Below are positions 10,544 through 21,915 of a stretch of 64,000 nucleotides of DNA, piece after piece. The position numbers were made by a program, and so were the translations under genes. Under the pieces are notes generated by a model. The model was given only the letters and a program-made list of their open reading frames with translations, was not told the DNA's origin and ran no database searches. Source of the stretch: Paramacrobiotus metropolitanus. Lineage: Eukaryota; Tardigrada; Eutardigrada; Parachela; Macrobiotidae. Within the stretch, counting starts at the first letter, position 1. Every line of letters begins with the position of its first letter. Location: positions 558,001 to 622,000 of the forward strand of contig NW_026570285.1 in the NCBI RefSeq assembly GCF_019649055.1, read 5' to 3'.

Positions 10544-10755
10544 GCCATTCATACAGCTATCTTGGCAGGTCAAAATTGTTGATGTTTCTTCTGGGTAAAC
10601 GACTTTTATTGCAACGATGGCCTCATCAGTAAAATCACCACGATCTGTGATAATTCCCTTGTACACTATACCGAAGGTCCCTGCCAATGAAATCGTCAAG
10701 TGCGAACTGGAACTGGCAGTTGGATCCGAGTTCGATATTAACACCGTATAGCGTC
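10544..10755 (-). pseudogene. kinase domain 1, glycine-loop exon with 1-base loss
   Basis: One frame reads TLYGVNIELGSN, then FALDDFIGR; the next frame continues TFGIVYKG, then EAIVAIKVVYPEET. Together they form a textbook kinase start (glycine loop and VAIK lysine), but a base is missing where GGGG is expected (plus strand CCC at 10679-10681). Possible donor GGC|GTGAGA ends the exon at 10544. The homopolymer setting means a sequencing error is possible. Confidence 0.7.
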
Positions 10756-11023
10756 ATTTATTACAAGATACACCAGAAATCAATTAAACTGAACTGGGAA
10801 GGACTGGAACTGAATGTCCGTGCCTGCACGACAAAAAAATCAAGTTCAAAGATCAAGCGAAATATGTACTAAAACAATACGGTATTATGTTTCTCGCAAT
10901 ACCAGTACGGTCGTACGAGTACAACTGGTTGCTGCAATTTTCCGCATTTGTATCTCTAAAATACCCAACCGCAGCCCGCTGGAAACGTTCTACAGTTTCA
11001 GGTCCCACGGAAATCATATATAT

Positions 11024-11631
11024 GGAACGTTTCGTACCAAAGAAAAAAACTCGAACGTTTTTTTCCTTCTTGTAGTCACTGTAGTCATCTGTAGACAACC
11101 TGTAGACACCCTGTAGACAACCTGTATACATCCTAAGAAAACCTATGGAACCCGGTGACTACAGTACATATGTCTACAGTGGTGTCTACGGGCTGTCTAA
11201 GGATGTCTACCGCTGTATACAGGCAGCCCTTCTTAGGTTCAGCTCAAAACTCTGCCTGTATACACCGGTAGTCACCTGTAGACATCCTGTAGTCACCCTG
11301 TAGACAACCTGTATACATCGTAAGAAAACCTAAGAAACCTAAGAAACCAGGTGACTACAGTATGTCTACAGTGGTGTCTACGGGCTGTCTACAGGTGACT
11401 ACCGGTGTATACAGGCAGAGTATCGAGCTGAACTTGAGGGGCTGCCTGTATACAGCGGTAGACATCCGTAGACAAGCTGTAGACACCGTTGTAGACACTG
11501 TGTATACATCCTAAGAAACCAGGTGACTACCGATACGTCTACAGGGTGTCTACAGCCTGTATACAGGTGTCTACTGTGACTACAAGGAGAGAAAAAACGA
11601 TTTAATTTTTTTCTTTGGTACGAAACGTGCC
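11024..11631. mobile_element. foldback element F (TGTAGACA-type arms)
   Basis: Outer inverted ends GGAACGTTTCGTACCAAAG (11024) and CTTTGGTACGAAACGTGCC (ending 11631) differ by one base. Inside, arms are tandems of TGTAGACA / GTAGTCAC / TGTATACA units in both orientations. Short CCTAAGAAA cores occur near 11130, 11320-11350 and 11510. GGAAATCA flanks both sides (11009-11016; 11638-11645). The core is shared with elements A-C, but the arm repeats and ends are different. Confidence 0.8.
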
Positions 11632-11639
11632 ACAGGTGG

Positions 11640-12304
11640 AAATCAGATTAAATGCTCGCTGACTAAAAAGCTGTTTGACTCATAAGCGTGAGCCTTGTAC
11701 TTAAATGTTGCTGAACGGTTGCGGTATACTCCTACTAGTAGTAGTACGAAACCGCCGCATCTACCATGCCGCGTTGCCGAGGCAGTGACTTCTCTGACTT
11801 GCTATAAAATTTTTAATTAACCGTGAATAATGCCTTCCAGTTATTGAAAACGACTTGTCAGTTTTCGGCTGAATAATTAATGACTGTTCACCGCGTAAGT
11901 TTGTGTCGGTTACTCATGAATTTTCCATCTGTTTCGCCCTGAGCAAAATACAGTATTAAAGTGCAATAATACAAACTATAAGGCAAGCATTACGTCGGCA
12001 TTTCTGTATAACTGCCGACATTAAGCGGTCAAGGTCAAAAAGAGGAAGGAATTTTTAAAGGAAGGAACTTTTGTAGTCAAAAAGAGGGAGGAAATTTCGC
12101 TACCAAAAAAAGGAAGGAAATTTTTTGTGTGCTGAAAAACACAAACGTGGTTCATAGAGAGCAGAAATGGCACAACGGTTTTTGAAAGCTTCTTCTGAGA
12201 CAGCGAAGAACAGTGTATGCAGACTGCCGGTTCAAATTTTAATGGATTTTTCAGACACGCAATGAGTACTGTAAATTTGCTTCGGGAAGTCGCTGATACT
12301 GGGA
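11640..12304. other. no gene seen; purine-rich short repeats
   Basis: 12040-12125 holds four imperfect copies of an AGGAAGGAA-type purine motif. The minus-strand open frame across 12021-12443 is the complement of this and of the following gene, and has no recognisable content. Confidence 0.4.
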
Positions 12305-12960
12305 ATGCGTAATGGTTTTTGCGAGTATTCCCGTATAGGCTCATTAATAATTTTGAGGGCCGCGCTTTACAGTGGATTAGTATTAAGTACCGCATTGCAA
12401 CTGAAGGACTATCACCTGGATAGCTGTGAATCGTGTTATTCATGTGACGAACTCTCCCCCGCGAAACATCCGCTGACCATCGAGATGATCCACATCCAGC
12501 CGCACTGCGAGCGGCTCGTCCTGCACAACTGGACCGTCAGCCATCTATTTGGCCGTCCCATGTACGAGATCCTCGCCGAGGAGGGATTCATGCGGCTGAC
12601 GCCGCTGCCCGCGCGGGAAAAGGCGCGCATGCGGCCGCTCGGGTGGGAGCACGCGATGGCGGTGGATCAAGTGGAGATCACGCTGCGGCGACTGGTTTTG
12701 GACTGCCGCGAAGGCGAGCCGGGGATGTACAGCCGGTTCATGTGGGCCATCGACCGGCGCTTTCCGCGACTTACGGACGACATGCTGGCAAAGGTCAGGG
12801 CGGTTTATGCGCTTTGGGTGCGCAGCCTGGATCATCCGGCCGAATGGGAAACCATACGCAGCTACCTTTCAATGTAAGTCGCCTCATTAACACTAGCGTA
12901 TTAATTTTCAGATTGCATACGGTAGAGGCTCCGTACGTAAAACATTATGGAGTCAGATAA
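12305..12960 (+). CDS. two-exon gene, unrecognised product
   Basis: A GC-rich coding exon (about 12305-12873) ends at TCAAT|GTAAGT. A 39-bp intron ends TTAATTTTCAG at 12912, and the second exon (12913-12960) continues in frame (SILHTVEAPYVKHYGVR, stop). The protein reads ...HCERLVLHNWTVSHLFGRPMYE..., ...MRPLGWEHAMAVDQVEITLRR... and ...FPRLTDDMLAKVRAVYALWV.... It looks largely helical, with a hydrophobic stretch near the N-terminus (IGSLIILRAALYSG) if ATG 12305 is the start. The coding signal is strong from about 12440 onward, so the true 5' boundary is less sure. No family recognised. Confidence 0.6.
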
Positions 12961-15642
12961 GCACTACGCGTCACCCATAACGCGCCTGCTTATGGGAACA
13001 AAAACACTGAGAACAGTGCAGTGCAGATGCGCTGAAAATATTTGCATTTATCAAGCGAGTGAGCTATACAGGTTCATACTGCATGGTAAATACTGGTACT
13101 CTTGAGGGTGGCAGGCAGGTAGCCCACTACTGCGAACACTCACTTTACTTGCGGGCGGCTGCGCCAGTTTGAATTATACTTCTATGCGGTTTGTAAACGC
13201 TGAAAAAGCGAATTATGTAGTAAATAACTACATCTTGGACTTGGGCCACATGATGGTAGAATTTGACTGATGTTCGAGTTGAGTGCCTGCCAATTTGTCT
13301 ACTTTTTCTATGGCTGCTGATCGTAGAGCCGAAAAAACAACTTACTCTCATTCGCTGGTCCGCAAACGTATATCTTTTTGGATGCGAATGATTTATGAAA
13401 GATTTCTGTGAGCTGCAAGTTTTGTTTTTATTCTGATTTCCGATACTTTGTATTGACATTAACCCAGGAAAACCGGGTACTAGAAGGGATGGGAATACAG
13501 TTTTGAAAATTGGCAGTCTGGGACAGAAAAATTCAATTAAGAGAAAAATATTTTTTTCAAAATTTTAGCGATCATAGGTCAAGCAGGAGATGACCATGTC
13601 GGACTGACACGCATGGAAACCATGTTGCGCCGACATGTTATGTATTGCCGTTTATAACAACTGATTAAAAAATCGCACAGAATTTATCAATAGCTCAAAC
13701 GATAGATCTCAGCGAGTATTTTAATACAATTGCATTGTGATGGTCATCGAGATGACCCGTGGTCAAGGACAATCTAAAAACGAAAAAGCACTGATATGAA
13801 CCTTTACATAAGTGCTAATTGGGTATTTTGCAACAGTTGGTCACTTTGGCTTATGTTTTGGACAACTGGTCATCGACCTTAATGTGGATCACAGTTTGAG
13901 TGACACGTACAGGGGTAGTAATATTGTATCCGGTTGTGTAACTGAATGGGGATAGCAGAGATAAAGCAGAGCTAGTTCGGGAGAATGATCCCCATTGTTG
14001 TTAGACCGGTGGTCAATTCTCCAAACTGTTTTAGAGGTGATCAGGTTTTGAGAAATGCAGCACCCCTGTCAGTAAAGTTTTGCCATGCACTTACTTACGT
14101 CTACAAATACTATATAAAAATAGATGCAACACATTTTAGCATTTGCAAGGGAAGACCGGACTTCTGTGTCAGTTTTGATATCCGGTATACTTTCCGCCCC
14201 GCACATATTGATTTCTACAGATTTACAATACAATGCATGCCGAATGCGGCATAAGCCCTCATGAACCGGAAGGTCCAAATGTATGCTTGATGCAAGGTCA
14301 CAAGCTTCACCAGAGCAACAACGCGAAATTAGTAACATTTACAGGATTTCTAACTCATTACTACACTTTAACTAGGGTAAAATGTACCAAGAATACCGGT
14401 ATACGAATTGTTCGATAAACTATGAAGTAGCCAGGTTGCAGGACATAGAAATAATAACGCTTCGCCCACAACCAAATGTACTGTACAGCCGATATAGCCG
14501 AAACAGCCGTTCACGCAAATATTCCGGCCCGACGTGGAGTCGTTTTTGCAGTTTATTGTGGGTATTACGAATCACAGCTGTTTCAGAGCTACCGAGAACA
14601 GTCATTATATAATGTTTTTGCATTTTATTCACATGAATTACATTAGCGTTTAGTCGAAATTCACTTTTTTCGGATTTCCGGTTGGTGTTGACCAGTGGTC
14701 ACTTTTCTGACCACTGCGTACAAGTCAGTTAATGTAGCTTTTTATGGGCTTTCTTTTAATAGTTCATTGTACCGTGTACGATGTTTCTGCCAATTGTTAT
14801 AAATTTCTGTCGAAATATAATTAATTAGTACCCTGCCCAACCGTGTCAAAACCGACATGGTATTTTCATTTGACCAGCACTGACCAGTGAGCGTTTTTTT
14901 TCCGAACTTTGTTTCGTTCTTATATAGAGCTTATCGAATACTTCTTCTGTATTTTTTTTTGTAATTATCTGATGTGGAGGTGGCTGTACAGGTAAGAAGG
15001 ACCTCCAAGAACTCCGTTTGGTCATTTTTGACTATGTTTGGTCACTCCCTGGCTCTTACGGTCACGGTGGAGCTAACTGTTATACATTGTAAGTTGTTGT
15101 CTAACGTCTGTCCTTTGAAATGAAACAATTAAAAACAACCTACGACCATAATTACGGATTTGAGAGAAGAAGTCCTCCACCATGTCGGCCTAACACGCAT
15201 GGTGTGGAACGGGTTAAAGCCTCCTGTTTGTAAAAGAGAGGATGTGGAAAGTTTTGGAATTTGTTGATCCAGTTACGTAGCATCAAGTTTACTAAAATAA
15301 AATACTAACCAGCTAGCGGACAGACATTCCAACTAGACGAGCGGCTGCCACGGGTTTGAGAAATTTACAGCCAAACGGAGCTGCATTTGGGTGCAGCAGT
15401 TCCCGCATATTTTTTTAACAGTGTTCAGATACTGTCATACCTTTGAAATACATCAGCCAGCTTGTTCAAGAATAATGCGGTACAGAAATATGACTGGGCA
15501 ACGCTAACTCGTATATGTACTATAAACTTGTACCACCACATAACAAAATTGTCAACTCCCCAGCCGAATACGAAAGGGATGGTTCCACCACCCCCTTGTA
15601 AAAATTCAATTAAAATATACTAACTAGCCACTTACTTACGAC
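12961..15642. other. long intergenic stretch, no gene seen
   Basis: AT-rich, with many short open frames on both strands but none with a domain or consistent splice sites. Short repeated motifs around ACCATGTCGG...ACACGCATGG (13596 and 15180) and several GTGGTCA motifs occur. I could not delimit an element. Confidence 0.4.
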
Positions 15643-15690
15643 TTAAGGGATTTGGCCTGGTACATAGTAGCGAATTCGGGTACATACATT
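15643..15690 (+). mobile_element. end fragment of TTAA palindromic MITE
   Basis: TTAAGGGATTTGGCC...GGTACATAGTA...AATTCGGG...ACATACA matches the terminus of the MITE at 27361-28019. It stops where retrotransposon gag coding sequence begins, so the MITE end was cut by, or joined to, that element. Confidence 0.7.
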
Positions 15691-16703
15691 TTGGTACGGT
15701 CAACCAGGATAAGGTCACCGCGTTGGGAGCAGCCGGTGCGAAGTATACCGTGAATGTGAATTCTCGCCAATTAGCGAAGGAGTTTACGGATCTGAAATTG
15801 GCCAGTGACACCAAGCCACCGTTGTTTAGTGGGGAAGCTAAAGAAGTGGTGGATGAATAGTGCAGGCAGTTTCAGCGTATTGGAAATGCGCTAGAGTGGA
15901 CGGATGCTGTCTTGCTGAAGCAGGCGCCGATATACCTGCGTGAATTTGCAGCCAACTGGTATGACAGGGAGACCAGTGATGGAGCGAGGATTCCATGGGC
16001 TGACTGGGCGGCATTTAAGAAGCCATTAATTGCTCGATTTCGTCCGAAGGATATGATTCAGCGTTACAAGCGTGAGATGCGACGCCGAAAACAATTGCCG
16101 GATGAGGACGTAAGTACGTATTTCAACGAGAAAGTTTCGAAGTGTTATCTTGTTAATCCAAAAATGGACGATGCGGATGTCATCGAACATTTAAAAGATG
16201 GATTACTTGAATCATACTACGTTTATGTGGTGCTTTCTCAAGCAACCACGCCTACGGAGTTTTACGCTGATTTGGTGCTTGCACAGACTGCTGTGAAGCG
16301 CAGTAAGCGTAAAGAGAATAAGTACGTCACTGGGCCGGTGGCGTGCGAGGAGAAAGAATGGGAAGAAAGTGGGCACTGGGAAAATCGTCAAGAAGATGAC
16401 GACAGTACTGAAAACGCGCGGGAGCGACAGGTTGGTGCTGTGGGTCATGACGATAGTGCTGATGACAATAGCGACGACGCTGTTGAGGACAATAGCGTTG
16501 TGCGCAGTGGCGGTGCGGGCAGCACTGTGTATAATGCCGGCGACCGGGATGAGCCGCGTGGCAGTGGCCGAAGTGACAATGTTACATGGGGGTCACCGTT
16601 TAAGGGAAGGATGGCACAACGCAGTGCGAAATCGTGCTACAAGTGTGGTAACGTTGGACATTTGATGGCCAACTGCACGAGCAGTAGGCCACGGATGGAT
16701 TAA
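15687..16703 (+). pseudogene. LTR-retrotransposon gag, interrupted by a stop
   Basis: The open part (15861-16703) contains a retrotransposon gag core (YLREFAANWYDR..., FRPKDMIQRYKREM..., YFNEKV...) and ends with one CCHC zinc knuckle, CYKCGNVGHLMANC, near the C-terminus. The same frame extends upstream to about 15687 (...QLAKEFTDLKLASDTKPP...), but TAG at 15858-15860 interrupts it where related gags carry Trp. A long acidic, Ser/Asp-rich linker precedes the knuckle. No protease, reverse transcriptase or integrase follows, so this is a deleted, non-autonomous or decayed copy. Confidence 0.8.
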
Positions 16704-16918
16704 AAGAGGTGGAGGAAGATGTGGCGATCGTGCACAGACAGTAGTGGTCAATTAATTGGGACAGTGTAGCCGGGTTGGCTAATGTGCCCATTGAATTGTA
16801 TTCCGTGCAGTTAATTATGGATTCGGTGCATTATCGTACTCCGGATGGCAGTGATCTTGATGGTGCATTAAGATCAGCTAATCCATTCTTCGGGACGAAG
16901 AATCTAAGCGGAGGGTAA

Positions 16919-17400
16919 TGTTACGATCGTGGAGGTTTACGACCATGGACACTGGATAGCGTGGATTGCATGGCTGTATGTATCTTTATGGTCTTGTTTG
17001 TGCCGAGTCTGAGCTGTATCATTTATGATCATATTTGTGCGGGACATTTATGTCTTTATGGTGTTATGCATTTATATGCATGAGTGTTTGTGACCGATGG
17101 TCACAAACACTCAACTCGTCAAGTGTGAACGAGAGGAAGGCAGGACTAATCTGGCCTGCAGGAGCGGATGTGCAGTGGTCAGATTGGTGCGTGTGTTTTT
17201 ATAGCTTTTGTGGCTGTATGCGATATGAGCGTGTTGTGCGAGCATGCATATTGATGTGGTATATAAGTTGATGCAACTGTGTGGAGACGGCACAGTTGTC
17301 GGGAGTGCAGCTGTCATGAAATAAAAGTTAAGCTTTTTCCCTGTGGTGTACGTTGTACGAGGTAGACGTAGTGCTGCAGGGTTTTAAGAATCGCTTGAGG
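16919..17400 (+). mobile_element. LTR-like end of the gag element
   Basis: A purine tract (AGCGGAGGGTAA) is followed by TGTTACGATCGTGG at 16919, a typical LTR start. A TATA box (TATATAAG, 17260-17267) and polyadenylation signal (AATAAA, 17320-17325) follow in order, as expected for U3-R. No matching 5' LTR was found upstream of the gag, and the 3' boundary near 17400 is approximate. Confidence 0.5.
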
Positions 17401-17431
17401 CCATCGCAAAAACTTGGGAGTACAAAACTAG

Positions 17432-18100
17432 GCAGTCTGTGTAACTCCGACCACCACTACTATTACTGCTAGTAAGTTCATACAAATGTCAAACTTTAAT
17501 TTAAGACCAAGTCATTCTGCTGAAAATATCAGTACTTCTATAACAATTCCGTAGTGCAGGTGGTCGTCCTCATGATAATTGCGAATACGACCAGTTCAAC
17601 CGTTAATGTCTCCATCTACCTGGCTTCGCATTCTTTTAGTAGTGTTAAACCTGAAAACATTGCACTTTTCTGGTTATACTTCTTCTACAGTACCGACCAC
17701 AACCGGCACAACGTCTACCACAACGTCTACCATAACCACAACAATCACAACTCCCTCACCACTGACCGGATGTGACATGGGTACACCACCGGCTAATATT
17801 CCGCGAACTACGGGTAGGCTCGTCCTGTAATTGTTAGAAACTCTCTTACAACAAGCAACAACATCCGACGGTCTTTCAGTCCGCGCAGTATGCGCAGCCC
17901 GAGTGAAAGAAACTGAATTTCAGTACATGACTGATTTACGACGCTTTCAGGGTGTGGCGGCTGCGTTATCGTTCCAGCGACGGGATCGGTTGCATTTAAT
18001 TCCCTTGTTGGGGGAACTTTGGAGTGATAATCCCGGTAATTACCCAAACAACACTGTCTGCTTGTGGCTTTTTCTTGGACCGTCTGGGAAACGGTTGCAG
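17432..18100 (+). pseudogene. Thr-rich/CUB protein, copy A (frameshifted, 5'-truncated)
   Basis: Three exons parallel gene B on the other strand: 17432-17471 (VCVTPTTTTITA, donor GTAAGTTCAT identical to gene B), 17691-17813 (Thr-rich linker ending GCDMGTPPANIPRTTG, donor GTAGGCTCG) and 17951-18100, the first half of a CUB domain (CGGCVIVPATGSVAFNS, then in another frame NPGNYPNNTVCLWLFLG). The CUB exon is 2 bp shorter than copy B between the two halves, so its frame is broken and TGA is reached early. The signal peptide and Cys-rich exon of gene B have no counterpart; LTR sequence lies there. I found no second CUB half downstream. Confidence 0.7.
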
Positions 18101-19367
18101 GTATGTACACCAGCACTTCAGTAATGGGTTATGCCGTTTTAAACTTAAAATCACTGCCGCTTCACGCGCAACCTACTCTGTACTTTACAGTAACATTATG
18201 TAAAGCTGTAATTAAAGACGCAGCTCTGTATAACAATAAAAGCTATCATGCTTATCAGTTACAATATTGAAACCTATCTACTGCAACTGGTCCCATTATT
18301 ACTGGAGCATACTCCTGTTGTTACTACTGGGCAATAATTCGCGTCCGATATATTTACATAAACATAAAGAATAACACAGCGAGATAAGAACCGGCACATG
18401 CTCAGGTGGTGCTTACATAGCGAGCAAAAAAGCTACATGTTTACACACTGGGTAATGGAGCGATAATTGGAGAGAGATTAGGTCGGTAACCTGCAAAAAT
18501 TCAGGTCAGTGAAACAATGAGCAGAAGGCGCCAGCAGCTGCGGACACGATTTCAACTCTATAAGGGGTACCCTCGTGCATGCGTGGCAGTAAATGCTTCC
18601 GAAGTCATGGATAGCATGAGCTATACGAACAAAATCAAAGTTCTCTCGCTAAAGCGCGTTGCGTAAGGTTATGACTCTGTCAGAAGATGGAAACCACAAT
18701 GTAGAGATTTTGCCTTACATTCCGATTTATAATGAGTCAAGTATAACCTCATGGGACAATGTCAAAACGTTTTTTAATAGTCTGGTGCTGCTCTGTTGCA
18801 CTATGCCGCTAAAACGAGGGTTTTCGCAGAGTGATATGAAAGTTGCGATTTGTATAATTTCGGTAAATTTCTCCATGAAACCATCACTTTTAATTTTTTC
18901 GAATATGTTAGATACCGAATTGCAGAGAAATGATTTTCTTACATCTCGGAACAAAGAGAACAGGCGAAATAGCTCCAGAACACCTAACGGGCGGCCACCT
19001 CGGGGGAGGCGGCCAAGTGGCAGGCGGTTTAAAAGTTTGAATTTGCGACACAGTTTTTATTCGACGTTTTCGACAAAACAAATATCGAAACGTGATTTTC
19101 CTTAACGGATAACAAATCATTTCAAAACCTTAAATCTTGAACAAAAAACAATCAACCTGATCCATGCGTCGAGTACGACTGAATGACAAGAAACCTGCTT
19201 ACAAACGAAATAATTTACCCCAGACCCCAATACCAAAAAACCCGCGAAAATACCAAAAATTACTTAAACTTAAGAATGGAATCAAAAAAGATCGGCATCA
19301 TGGCATGTGCTTGCATATAAACTGACAATTATGGCCCGTCACCAAGGCTTCAACTGAAGCAATTGGC
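18101..19367. other. no gene I can support
   Basis: Contains a plus-strand open frame at 18659-19105 and an opposing one at 18727-18954 (NIFEKIKSDGFMEKFTEII...). Either could be a real exon, but neither shows a known domain. A short GC-rich hairpin-like stretch (GGCGGCCA...) is near 18990-19025. Confidence 0.35.
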
Positions 19368-20115
19368 TCATTTAGTCTTGTTTTCGAGACTATCCGCCGC
19401 AGATTTCTGGCTGGCTTCCTCTTCTTCCTCCGGAGCATAATCCGTGGGCTCCTCAGCTGGTCGCAGCAGACGACCAACCAGTTGGTACTTATCTGCAAAT
19501 AAGGTGGTTATTAAAAACAACAAATAATTATGGCACAACGCTGCATCAGATTTTGTCTTAAAAAATAAAACTAGACCATAAAAAGTTCTATAGGGCGAAC
19601 TGAGTGTCTCTTCCAGCGTAAAAATGCATATTTCAATTCTTGAAATTATTCACCTAAAAATACTCGAGGTATAAAAATTTTATCCTGAAACTGTTGATCC
19701 CAGTCCTTAACCGTGTTCATCTGATCCAGCGTCAAATCCGACAAGTCGTCGTGCGTGTCCCGCACCGCTGAATCATCCAGGGCAAAAGTGCCTAAACCTC
19801 TCGATGCATCTCTTCCCGCGAAAATCCCGTACGGACCACTTACGAAAAATAAACGCCGTTGAAGAATAGCGAGTTCTAATGTTCATTCACCTTCAGATTA
19901 TTGAAACAGCATGAAATCTTCGAATACACGACAAATAATTAAAATGCAGAAGGACAGAACGCAGCGAACTTTAAGCGCAGGAAAGTACCTGAGCCATAGA
20001 AACTTTTGCCTCTGGTAACATCGAACACTCTGGAAGGACTTTCAGTTCTTCCTGAGCATAATCCTTTTTGGGCAATTCGGGCAAGGGAGGCGGACGCACA
20101 GAGCGAGGGATGGAT
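19368..20115 (-). pseudogene. membrane-associated progesterone receptor component-like (PGRMC)
   Basis: The cytochrome-b5-like heme-binding domain of PGRMC is clear on the minus strand: LPELPKKDYAQEELK (20.0-20.1 kb), VFDVTRGKSFYGS (ending 19989), [14 protein letters not shown]...[20 protein letters not shown] (19.65-19.84 kb), then KYQLVGRLLRPAEEPTDY and an acidic tail to the stop at 19368. The FYG tyrosine that binds heme in the family is present. About 15-20 residues expected between EELK and VFDVT are missing, with a frame change. Two exon junctions need in-frame extra peptides ([12 protein letters not shown] and KIFIPRVFL) to use GT-AG sites. The N-terminal membrane anchor was not found. 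Probably a decayed or very divergent copy. Confidence 0.7.
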
Positions 20116-20547
20116 CGTCGTTATTATTACCCCGATAAGGAGCGCTTAACGATTTTTGGTAAGATTTATAGTCAACATCGATTCGCAATCGACAGTCATC
20201 AACAACAAATGTGTCAATTTGAAAACCCTAGGAATTTTTGGAATGTCGGTAACAAAGCCGTCTAAATGCTCCCCACACAACAAACAAATGCGAACTCTGT
20301 AAACAGATAGACAGACTGTGATATTATCCTGTTATGTTAAATTTTTAATATCCTATTATGTCCATCCGGAAAGATATATAATTATCATAAATTATGACCC
20401 TGAAATTTCTTCACTTTCAAAGATAAACAGTTCTTTCTCTACAGTTCTCTACAGATTTCCGCATTTCTACTGCGCACTTGTACGTTTCCAGAGTTAAATG
20501 TAAACAAAACTATTTGCTATAATGCAGTTCTGAGCATTCGAAATAAG

Positions 20548-20880
20548 TTGTTGGTTAGGCACAGTTGGGCGCATATCTATAACACGCAGTGTCACAAACC
20601 TGACTCTAAATACCACGTCCTACGAGCTGGCAGTAACTGTTGGTTGGGCGCAGTTGGGCGCATATTTTAAAATACAACTTTCACTTATTGTTACCACACA
20701 TCACCTGACCTTCGGTTTGTGTGATCGGTATGATTCCCGATCAGGATAGCATAATACAACTGTATTTTCGTTAAGGCCGTTTTGTTCTAATGGATATTTT
20801 GTACTCGTACCATGATAATTATTAAAGGTTCTCAGCTACCAGTAAGTTGTTACTTGGACTCAGTAGGTCGCATATTTATA
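20548..20880. repeat. three dispersed copies of a 35-bp direct repeat
   Basis: GTTGGTTAGGCACAGTTGGG...CGCATAT (20548), GTTGGTTGGGCGCAGTTGGG...CGCATAT (20639) and GTTACTTGGACTCAGTAGG...CGCATAT (20847) are imperfect direct repeats. No function is evident. Confidence 0.5.
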
Positions 20881-21254
20881 ACATATTATGATCTACTCAA
20901 ACTTGAAAACAAAGATATTGCCTTATTTATTTCGCCCTTTATTTATTGGTATTTTTAAAAGTTAATTACTACAAAACCAATACAAAATAACAAAATAATA
21001 GTGCAGTTCAATATAAGAAAAATACTAAGATACGAACTTCACAAGTATTAAGCGAGTAATTCAACACAATTACATCACATAGATAATAATACCGCACCAC
21101 CACTATCAGATAATAATACCACAGATAACTATAATGCACTTAGATAAAATGGTACAATGGCGCCAATAAATTGATGAATCACTCAAATAACAACAACAAA
21201 AATGAAAACGATTGGTCCATCTCAAAGTAAAACCAACGGTTCATGCTATTCCAT

Positions 21255-21446
21255 TCATTTATTTCGATTCTTCTTAGTTCCTGTATAAACAAATAAATGG
21301 TAAATAAATAAATTTAGAAAATATAAATTTAAAATAAATAATTATATTTAATTTTTTACCAGCAGATCGTTTGCTGGATTCAGGCTGCAATACGGTTGTA
21401 TTGTCGTCAGTGACAACAATATCCATAGCACTTCCTGGAATTTCGT
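21255..21446 (-). CDS. last two exons of an unrecognised AT-rich gene
   Basis: Acceptor TTTTGATAG, exon 21360-21446 (EIPGSAMDIVVTDDNTT...SSKRSA), donor GCTG|GTAAAA, then acceptor TTATACAG and terminal exon 21255-21280 (GTKKNRNK, stop). The phases join exactly. The tail is short, polar and basic. Upstream exons on the minus strand could not be assigned, but a TATA box at 22981-22992 points to transcription in this direction. Confidence 0.5.
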
Positions 21447-21539
21447 CTATCAAAATAAAAATTCATTATTAAATACCAAAAAATCATGTTCTCCAAATTT
21501 TTCCGAATTTAATCTTTAATAAAAAACATTTGTAAACCT

Positions 21540-21915
21540 CTAAACGGAACATTGCACCCACCTGTCTCTCATAACTCCAACTTCACTTGCAAATCTCAAA
21601 ACGAATCAAAATACCCTAAAATACTGAATGATACGGAACATTACACCCACCTGTTTCTTCAAAATATTTTCCAGCTTTAGTAAAATAAAAATCCTTAAAT
21701 ACAACAGACTTCACATCATACGGATCGTTACACCCACCTGTTTCTTCAAAATATTTTTTTCCCACACACATAATCATTCATCCATAACTATATTTACTCC
21801 ATAATATACCCAGATTCAAACCATTAAACCAGTCAACTTTACAGTACATTATACGCACCATATACTATACAATAAACCATACGGAACACTACATCCACCT
21901 GTTTCTTCAGTTTGA
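21540..21915 (-). repeat. four repeats ending in a splice-donor-like motif
   Basis: The motif GAAGAAACAG|GTGGGTGTAATG...CCG (minus strand) recurs near 21545, 21635, 21720 and 21880, about 85-160 bp apart. Two copies also share TTGAAGAAACAG preceded by AATATTT. Each copy looks like an exon end plus donor. They may be duplicated mini-exons of the minus-strand gene, or a simple dispersed repeat. Confidence 0.5.

Larger units (their letters stand above)
4034..10755 (-). pseudogene. protein with three tandem kinase domains, disrupted
   Basis: Minus-strand pieces form one multi-domain kinase locus. Domain 1 has a Gly-rich loop and VAIK lysine (10.6-10.7 kb), the helix before the catalytic loop (7.0 kb), HGDLKPAN, a DFG-position motif GDLDD, GTTRYMSPE and DSWSLGC. 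Domain 2 has only a C-lobe: CHGGIFPEN replaces HRDLKPEN, and PDSWALGC and LKQDPAKRW are kept. Domain 3 has HRNINSN for HRDLKPEN and GDFH for DFG, so domains 2 and 3 are probably pseudokinases. Breaks: a CCC where CCCC is expected in the Gly loop (10679-10681), a foldback insertion at 6486-6959, and frameshifts near 5495 and near 5290. The exon carrying the N-lobe helix C was not found with confidence. Indels near homopolymers could be assembly errors, but the insertion is not. Confidence 0.75.
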
